A DNA stretch of 64,000 bases from Candidatus Babelota bacterium (lineage in GTDB: Bacteria; Babelota; Babeliae; Babelales; Vermiphilaceae), in contig JAHDWT010000005.1 of the NCBI GenBank assembly GCA_023382795.1, forward strand, positions 45,514 to 109,513, read 5' to 3'. Made by a program: the position numbers and the translations under genes. This document shows, one piece after another, positions 55,796 through 61,532 of the stretch. The notes below the pieces were generated by a model. That model made no database searches, was not told the origin of the DNA, and was given only the letters and a program-made list of their open reading frames with translations. Numbering within the stretch: the first letter of the stretch is position 1; the number at the start of each line of letters is the position of its first letter.

Positions 55796-57459
55796 TGATA
55801 AAATACTATCTTGCGGTCGCTCTTGGTTGTGCTACCTGGGCCATGGCTTTAGAAAATAACTTTTTGATTCACCTTAATGCTGGCAATGAGCACATGCGAA
55901 GTGGTAACTATCAACAAGCACATCATGAATATGGCCAAGCTCTTGACGCTAACCCCACTTCTGCAATCACGTACTTTAACCAAGGCATCGCGTACTTATG
56001 TCAAAACGATACCATATCTGCACTGGCGTCTTTTCAGCATAGTGTTTCATTAGAGCCAACCTATGTAAAAGCACATCTACAAATTGGGAAAATATATCAA
56101 GAACGCAATGAGTATGGACATGCACTAACCAACCTGCGCAACGTGCTCACCATTGATCCTAATAATGTCGATGCATTAGAACGTTGCGGTAAAATATACA
56201 TGGAACAAAATAACCTTGCAGAGGCACTTGCATGTTTTCAACAGGCTACCACGCTCTGCCCTCATGAATCATCACTAGCCATTAGCTATGCAAATGCCTT
56301 AGTTGCAAATCATCGCATTTCTGAAGCTTTTGCGAAATATCAAGATCTTCTACAACAGTTTCCCCATAATGAAACGATCCTTTACAACATCGGCTATCTG
56401 TATAAACGCATGGGTAAAATCGACACCGCACTGCACTATTATCGAAAAATTCTCGAAAACAATCCTGACCACGTAGAAGCTCACTTTGGACTTGCCATGT
56501 CTTATTTATTAACCGGATCACTGCTGGAGGGCTGGAAACACTACGAATCTCGGTGGCACCGCGGCGGGCTTACCCCTCGCACCTTCAAGCAACCACAATG
56601 GTCGGGAGAACCCTTGCAGGGAAAAACTCTTTTTATTCATGCAGAGCAAGGACTCGGCGATACGTTACAATTTATTCGCTATGCGAAACTCGCAAAGACC
56701 GCTGGTGCAACCGTCGTTGCCGCGGTACATAAACCACTCGTAACACTTCTATCGCACTGCCCATACCTTGATCGAGTTATACCTCTTGGACAAAGGATAA
56801 CCACGTTCGATTATCACATCCCCCTCATGAGTATGCCTCTCGTATACCAAACAGAGCTCAACTCAATACCCACCAATATCCCTTATCTTTATGCAGATGA
56901 ACAACTTGTACAACACTGGGGAGAAGTTTTAAAAAAAGAACAGACTTTTACTATTGGTATTTGCTGGCAAGGAAACCCGAATTATAGTACCGCCTCACTG
57001 CGCAGAGCCGTTGCAGCAAAGTCAATACCCCTTCACCTCTTTGCTCCTCTTGCCAGTATTCCAGGTGTACGCTTGTATAGTTTGCAAAGAACATCTGGGA
57101 CTGAGCAACTCACTGAAATTAACGATCTTTTTGAACTACACACATTTGACGATTCCTTTGATGTTAAGCATGGTCGATTTATGGACACCGCTGCAGTCAT
57201 GAAACATCTTGATCTTGTGATAACTGTTGATACCGCCACCTGCCATCTTGCTGGCGGCCTTGGAGTACCAGTCTGGCTCATGTTACCCAACCCACCCGAT
57301 TGGCGTTGGATGCTTGAACGCTCCGATACGCCTTGGTATCCTACCATGCAATTGTTTCGGCAGCCAGAATCTGGTGATTGGGAAAGTGTCATCAATGAAA
57401 TTACTTTGATGATTACACAGTTGATTGACTTGCGCAAGGGACTTTTACCTGAAAGCTAA
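55795..57459 (+). CDS. TPR protein with C-terminal glycosyltransferase-like domain, signal-bearing (copy 2)
   Basis: 554 residues, paralogue of the upstream gene with extra TPRs. The ATG at 55795 overlaps the previous stop (TAATG), implying coupled translation, and gives a clean signal peptide (MIKYYLAVALGCATWAMA). TPR region about 25-280, then the same transferase-like half: EQGLGDTLQFIRYAK, TIGICWQGN, HGRFMDTAAVMKHLDLVITVDTATCH, DWRWMLERSDTPWYP. The strong conservation of the C-terminal half against a more variable TPR half suggests the same reaction with different partner proteins or substrates. Confidence 0.88.
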   Translation: MIKYYLAVALGCATWAMALENNFLIHLNAGNEHMRSGNYQQAHHEYGQALDANPTSAITYFNQGIAYLCQNDTISALASFQHSVSLEPTYVKAHLQIGKIYQERNEYGHALTNLRNVLTIDPNNVDALERCGKIYMEQNNLAEALACFQQATTLCPHESSLAISYANALVANHRISEAFAKYQDLLQQFPHNETILYNIGYLYKRMGKIDTALHYYRKILENNPDHVEAHFGLAMSYLLTGSLLEGWKHYESRWHRGGLTPRTFKQPQWSGEPLQGKTLFIHAEQGLGDTLQFIRYAKLAKTAGATVVAAVHKPLVTLLSHCPYLDRVIPLGQRITTFDYHIPLMSMPLVYQTELNSIPTNIPYLYADEQLVQHWGEVLKKEQTFTIGICWQGNPNYSTASLRRAVAAKSIPLHLFAPLASIPGVRLYSLQRTSGTEQLTEINDLFELHTFDDSFDVKHGRFMDTAAVMKHLDLVITVDTATCHLAGGLGVPVWLMLPNPPDWRWMLERSDTPWYPTMQLFRQPESGDWESVINEITLMITQLIDLRKGLLPES

Positions 57460-57491
57460 TAATTGATTTTCATGTTATCTAAAGGATTTTT

Positions 57492-58130
57492 ATGAAAAAA
57501 TTGATGATAGGTGCTTTGGCTATGTTAAGCCTTAATATACTCGCCCAGCCATTGAGCGATTTGGTAGTAGAAAACATCGTCGAGTTTACATGTTATCATA
57601 ATATTAAAGAAACAGCCGATTTACTTGAAGAAATGGCAAGTGATCCAGACTACGTACAAAATGAGGAAACATGGGTTCAAAAAATCCTTACTATTGACTC
57701 AACTATATCAGAAGAGGGCGCTCGTCATTGGCATGAAAGATTTCGTGAAGAAATTGGTGCTGATCAGCAAATTTTGGAAGCAATGATTCCAGAATTACAA
57801 GCTCAAATTGTGGCATCCTGTATTGCATGCCACTGGAACCTTGATGGCATTAATGACATAAATATTAACAAGGTATGTTCGGATCTCGCCAACAATGTCG
57901 TAAAAATTTACCGCGCTGCAGCAACGGTCGCTGAAAAGGTTAAAAAAGCAAAAAACATGATGTACGAAGAAGCACAAGGACAATTAGCCGAGCAACCAAC
58001 TAACCAAGAAAAGCGTTTGGTAGAGCTATCTGAGCAAGCAACCAACATCACACAAGAAGAAGCTCAAACAATCCTATCTGAAGAAACACAAGAACAATCA
58101 GCTGAACAACAAAAAGATCAAACTCTTTAA
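57492..58130 (+). CDS. Secreted protein of unknown family with a CxxCH motif
   Basis: 212 residues. Signal peptide (MKKLMIGALAMLSLNILAQ), then a helical domain with Cys34, Cys110-I-A-Cys113-His114 and Cys129, and a Gln/Glu-rich C-terminal tail (TQEEAQTILSEETQEQSAEQ). The CxxCH looks like a c-type haem site, but nothing else supports a cytochrome; a disulfide or zinc site is likelier. AAAGGATTTTT precedes the ATG. A good terminator follows, closing the rightward block. Confidence 0.72.
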   Translation: MKKLMIGALAMLSLNILAQPLSDLVVENIVEFTCYHNIKETADLLEEMASDPDYVQNEETWVQKILTIDSTISEEGARHWHERFREEIGADQQILEAMIPELQAQIVASCIACHWNLDGINDININKVCSDLANNVVKIYRAAATVAEKVKKAKNMMYEEAQGQLAEQPTNQEKRLVELSEQATNITQEEAQTILSEETQEQSAEQQKDQTL

Positions 58131-58145
58131 CAGAGCAAAAAAATT

Positions 58146-58175
58146 AAGGGTTGGGCAGAACAGTGCTCAACCCTT
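58146..58175. terminator. Terminator between convergent genes
   Basis: Twelve-bp stem AAGGGTTGGGCA / TGCTCAACCCTT (one G-T wobble) with a six-base loop, followed by TTTTGC on the plus strand. It lies between the secreted protein gene and the convergent AAA ATPase gene; the A-rich run before it would act as U-tract on the minus strand. Confidence 0.82.
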
Positions 58176-58191
58176 TTGCTATTTCTTGCGT

Positions 58192-59208
58192 TCATGTCGT
58201 ATGCGATGTTCCCTTTTTTTGCATAATAGAGCCATATAAAATAGCACCTAGTTGGTAAACACTCAAAACGCCTGTTAAACAACTCGTTACAATTCCCACC
58301 CGTAAACTCCATCGTTGTAACCGTTCTACATTTTCTTGTTCTTGCGAGATATTTTCATCAAATTTCTTACGCATCTGTGCAAGCACTTTAAGCACTTCAA
58401 ATTCGTCAATAGTTGTTTCTCCATCAGGCCTGCTTAAGGCAATATCGCATATCAAATCTTCAAGACATCGCGTACTCAATCCATCACTTTTGCGGGCAAC
58501 AAGCCGAATCAACTCTGGACTCATAGGTACCTGGTAGCGAGTACTATAATACGCTAAAATCTTCTCTCGCTTTGCTACATCAGGATTTTTTATTTCTAAT
58601 GCGTTACTGCCCAAACGATCTAAAAATGTCTTGTTTAATTTATTAAAATAGTTGGTCGCAAAGATAACAAAAATCTGCACATCGTTTTTGCACGCATCAA
58701 GCTCAAGCCACAGCTGCTGCAACGCCGCCTGGTGCTCGCCACGAAATTCCGTATTGTTGCTGACAGCTATGGCATCAATCTCATCAATAAAGATCACGAC
58801 GCACTTATGTTCTATACGTGCAGTCTCGTATGCCTTTTTAAATGTATCCATAACCTCTCGCGCGCCCTGCCCCACATAACTACCCACAATGCTCGGACCC
58901 GCAAGAAGCAAGAATTCGCTACCAGTAAGCTCCGCGATTTTACGCGCTAAGGTAGTTTTTCCATTTCCAGGAGGCCCATATAATATAAGCCGATTTTTAA
59001 ATACAGGGGCACGTTGAACCATGCTGTCATCCTCAGATTGTCTAGCGGCATATTCATTTACCTTCTTAAGATATGCGATGATGCGAGCTACTTTGTCAGG
59101 CACTCCTCCCACCATACCATGCTCTACAGAATCACTTGCTTCACCGGCACTACCAGTGAACCAATGAATCATCACTGTCATCAGAAATAATCTTATCCCT
59201 CTACGCAT
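58192..59208 (-). CDS. AAA+ ATPase with N-terminal signal-like segment and C-terminal membrane helix
   Basis: 338 residues from ATG 59208 (AAGGA nine bases upstream; a TTG 21 bases earlier is the alternative). Basic start, hydrophobic segment (about 7-20), then one AAA+ module: Walker A GPPGNGKT (78-85), pore-loop-like YVGQG (111-115), Walker B VVIFIDEID (about 137-145), sensor-1 FATN, an Arg in LDRLG, and the helical lid GLSTRCLEDL. A second hydrophobic helix (VGIVTSCLTGVLSVYQLGAILYG) is near the C-terminus. Closest in look to FtsH/AFG-type AAA modules but without a protease domain. The predicted topology puts the ATPase outside the cytoplasm, which is odd. Confidence 0.82.
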   Translation of the reverse strand: MRRGIRLFLMTVMIHWFTGSAGEASDSVEHGMVGGVPDKVARIIAYLKKVNEYAARQSEDDSMVQRAPVFKNRLILYGPPGNGKTTLARKIAELTGSEFLLLAGPSIVGSYVGQGAREVMDTFKKAYETARIEHKCVVIFIDEIDAIAVSNNTEFRGEHQAALQQLWLELDACKNDVQIFVIFATNYFNKLNKTFLDRLGSNALEIKNPDVAKREKILAYYSTRYQVPMSPELIRLVARKSDGLSTRCLEDLICDIALSRPDGETTIDEFEVLKVLAQMRKKFDENISQEQENVERLQRWSLRVGIVTSCLTGVLSVYQLGAILYGSIMQKKGTSHTT

Positions 59209-59264
59209 ACGTCCATATCCTTCAATCAATCACAAATACAACAAAGGTTGAATACAACATTATA

Positions 59265-59293
59265 ATTATAGGGATTTTAGCCACCCTTGACGA
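59265..59293 (-). promoter_or_regulatory. Promoter of the AAA ATPase gene
   Basis: Minus-strand TCGTCA (59288-59293), 17-base spacer, perfect TATAAT (59265-59270). Gives a leader of about 50 nt to the ATG at 59208. A second TATAAT-like hexamer overlaps it on both strands. Confidence 0.5.
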
Positions 59294-59354
59294 GAAAGAT
59301 CACCCGTATGCTAAAGTTATAGTCAAGATCTTTTCATGAAAGGAGTGATCTCGT

Positions 59355-59957
59355 ATGAAGAGTAGATATATTATGCATTGTTATGGGTTCATGCAAACAA
59401 GTGGACGGTCATGGCTACCATTTTTTACCATCATATTATTCGCCACTCTCGTTAGCCTCGCCATCGTACGATTTGTATATTATCGTACCGAATCGGATGA
59501 AATTATCTCTCAAGAAGTTGTTCGACTTGCACTTATCATGGAGCAAATTGACCGAGAATGTAAAATTATAGATTTCGACGAACAGCGAATTCCTATTAAT
59601 TTTCTTAATGTAACCAAATTCGTCGGCTCAGAAGTCGGCGCTATGAATTTGGCATATCCAGAAAATTGGACCGGACCCTATCTTACTAACAACCCAACCA
59701 TTCAAGGAAAAGAATTTCAGGTCGTCACTACAAAACAAGGCTTTTTTGTAACGCCAGGAGACGGTGTTGTACTCAGCAATAAAAAAGTGGTTGGACGCGA
59801 TATTATTCTTGACGAAGACGCTGATATTAAAGCGCTCATGTCAGATCCTCAGGGGCTATCATTTCAGGGAAAACCACTCGCAGCACGTATACGTATTCAA
59901 CATGGAGCCATACAAGAATTAATGCTCAAAGAAGCGATTAAAAATTATGGCTGGTAA
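59355..59957 (+). CDS. Membrane-anchored pseudopilin-like protein
   Basis: 200 residues with one N-terminal membrane helix (about 21-40, PFFTIILFATLVSLAIVRFV) followed by an amphipathic helix and a beta-rich C-terminal half; WTGPYL and TKQGFFVTPGDGVVL look like type II secretion pseudopilins. A classical prepilin peptidase site (GFTLxE) is missing, so the assignment is tentative. AAAGGAGTGATC precedes the ATG. Ends four bases from the stop of the convergent barrel gene. Confidence 0.6.
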   Translation: MKSRYIMHCYGFMQTSGRSWLPFFTIILFATLVSLAIVRFVYYRTESDEIISQEVVRLALIMEQIDRECKIIDFDEQRIPINFLNVTKFVGSEVGAMNLAYPENWTGPYLTNNPTIQGKEFQVVTTKQGFFVTPGDGVVLSNKKVVGRDIILDEDADIKALMSDPQGLSFQGKPLAARIRIQHGAIQELMLKEAIKNYGW

Positions 59958-59961
59958 TTAC

Positions 59962-61512
59962 CTAAAAAACTATCACGCCGGTCAGAAAAAACTCATGTAA
60001 ACGCGGCACATTTTTCCCGGCGATAACATGTTGCGAACCAATACTCAGTTCAACATGGTTCCTCGTTTGCAGGGTAAAATTCCACCCAAGACGGTGCGCA
60101 TGACTACTACTAAAATCAGTAATCGTTTTCGTGTCATATTGTTGTGGCACTCCAAAGAATTTTGTTGTGCCGGTTCTTAAATAATCATAAAAAATACCAA
60201 GTCGCGAATCCATACCAAAAAGGCTATGTATGTAATTACCACATCCTACAAACATCTTGTTTCCGCGACGCATACGAACCTCACTTACCGCATCGGCAAA
60301 AAAAGGAATGGTACTGTCAACCTCAACAAATGGATCTGTATAATATTCTCTAAAAACTGGAACACGTAACGTTGGATTATCACGCAACAACCCTTTTTCT
60401 GATTGCACTTTTGTTTGCGAAATGCGCTGTGAGGATCTAAAGGCATTGAGCCCAATTTCACAACCAGCCTGAACCGTAGGATTAAAAAAACGACTTGTAG
60501 AGCTAAACAGTATGTTACCAAACACATCCAACAAAAAACCGCCGCCATTTCCGAGCTCAACCTCGTATAATGTCGTAGCACGTGATTTTTTTGCCGTTGG
60601 CATCACCAATGTTATACCACATTGCACATCATCAACGTGACTCAGATGAGGGGCAATATCAAAAATACCAAAAACTGCTATATCTCCTACACCTAATGTG
60701 CGTTGTATCGGAACATATTCAAGTCCCTTTGAACCCAGAACAGCGCGGATAAAAAAATCTTCCACACTTTCAAAATCTTTAAAAAATTGGGTAATCGTTG
60801 TTTCACGAGCTCCTGCATTAGCAACATAACCAACACGATATAATTTCCCGTCATACAGAGAAAGATCGAGTTTATGTTCTTTGTATTTAAGGGGAATCTG
60901 AAAACCCAAGGTAAGCGAAAGTTCTTGCCAACACACGCCCTCAATACGGTACATACCGGTTATGTCAGCATGTATCGCCTGCTGATTGAGTCCCATTCCC
61001 ACAACCATGGGCGCTAAGAAATTAAGATATTGCTCCTCCTTGACGTAGCCAAATTTGGGATTTGCAGGAATGTCTCCAAGATAGAGCCCTAACTTTCCTT
61101 GCTCAGAAAGACGTGCTAACAGAAAAATATCGCGCAACCGTATATCCTCACCAGAGGTACCTAATGATGCCAAATTCATGGTGTTACCATCAGGACCAAA
61201 TGCCTTAGTGCTCACATCATAATGTACCGCTACCGAAAAAAGCCAATTGCGTTCCAGTGCCTTGGCAAGCAGGGTTTGATAATATTCCCTACCGGGGGTT
61301 AATGCTTCTTTGTTTAACCTACTTCGTCGCCCTGTATTGTGTACTTTTTCTTCATCTTGTTTTGCATGCGCAATCATGGCATCAATTTCATGCTCATAAA
61401 ACGTCCTACCATGAGCAAGCGAATCGGCATCACTTTCTTGTGCCACAGACCACCATGCAATGAACATACAACTAAGCACCACTATATACTTGTTATCATA
61501 CCTATCTTTCAT
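59962..61512 (-). CDS. Predicted outer-membrane beta-barrel protein
   Basis: 516 residues from ATG 61512 (AAGG five bases ahead). Signal peptide (KYIVVLSCMFIAWWSVAQ), a polar linker with basic residues, then alternating polar/hydrophobic strands through the rest and a C-terminal strand ending in Phe (FFLTGVIVF), the BAM-recognition type of ending. No cofactor motif seen; relatives in Dependentiae-like genomes are plausible but unchecked. It lies 20 bases downstream of the repeat-stalk surface gene in the same direction, so the two are probably co-transcribed. Function could be a channel, adhesin or partner of that surface protein. Confidence 0.72.
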   Translation of the reverse strand: MKDRYDNKYIVVLSCMFIAWWSVAQESDADSLAHGRTFYEHEIDAMIAHAKQDEEKVHNTGRRSRLNKEALTPGREYYQTLLAKALERNWLFSVAVHYDVSTKAFGPDGNTMNLASLGTSGEDIRLRDIFLLARLSEQGKLGLYLGDIPANPKFGYVKEEQYLNFLAPMVVGMGLNQQAIHADITGMYRIEGVCWQELSLTLGFQIPLKYKEHKLDLSLYDGKLYRVGYVANAGARETTITQFFKDFESVEDFFIRAVLGSKGLEYVPIQRTLGVGDIAVFGIFDIAPHLSHVDDVQCGITLVMPTAKKSRATTLYEVELGNGGGFLLDVFGNILFSSTSRFFNPTVQAGCEIGLNAFRSSQRISQTKVQSEKGLLRDNPTLRVPVFREYYTDPFVEVDSTIPFFADAVSEVRMRRGNKMFVGCGNYIHSLFGMDSRLGIFYDYLRTGTTKFFGVPQQYDTKTITDFSSSHAHRLGWNFTLQTRNHVELSIGSQHVIAGKNVPRLHEFFLTGVIVF

Positions 61513-61532
61513 AAGCACCTTACTCTTTGCGC

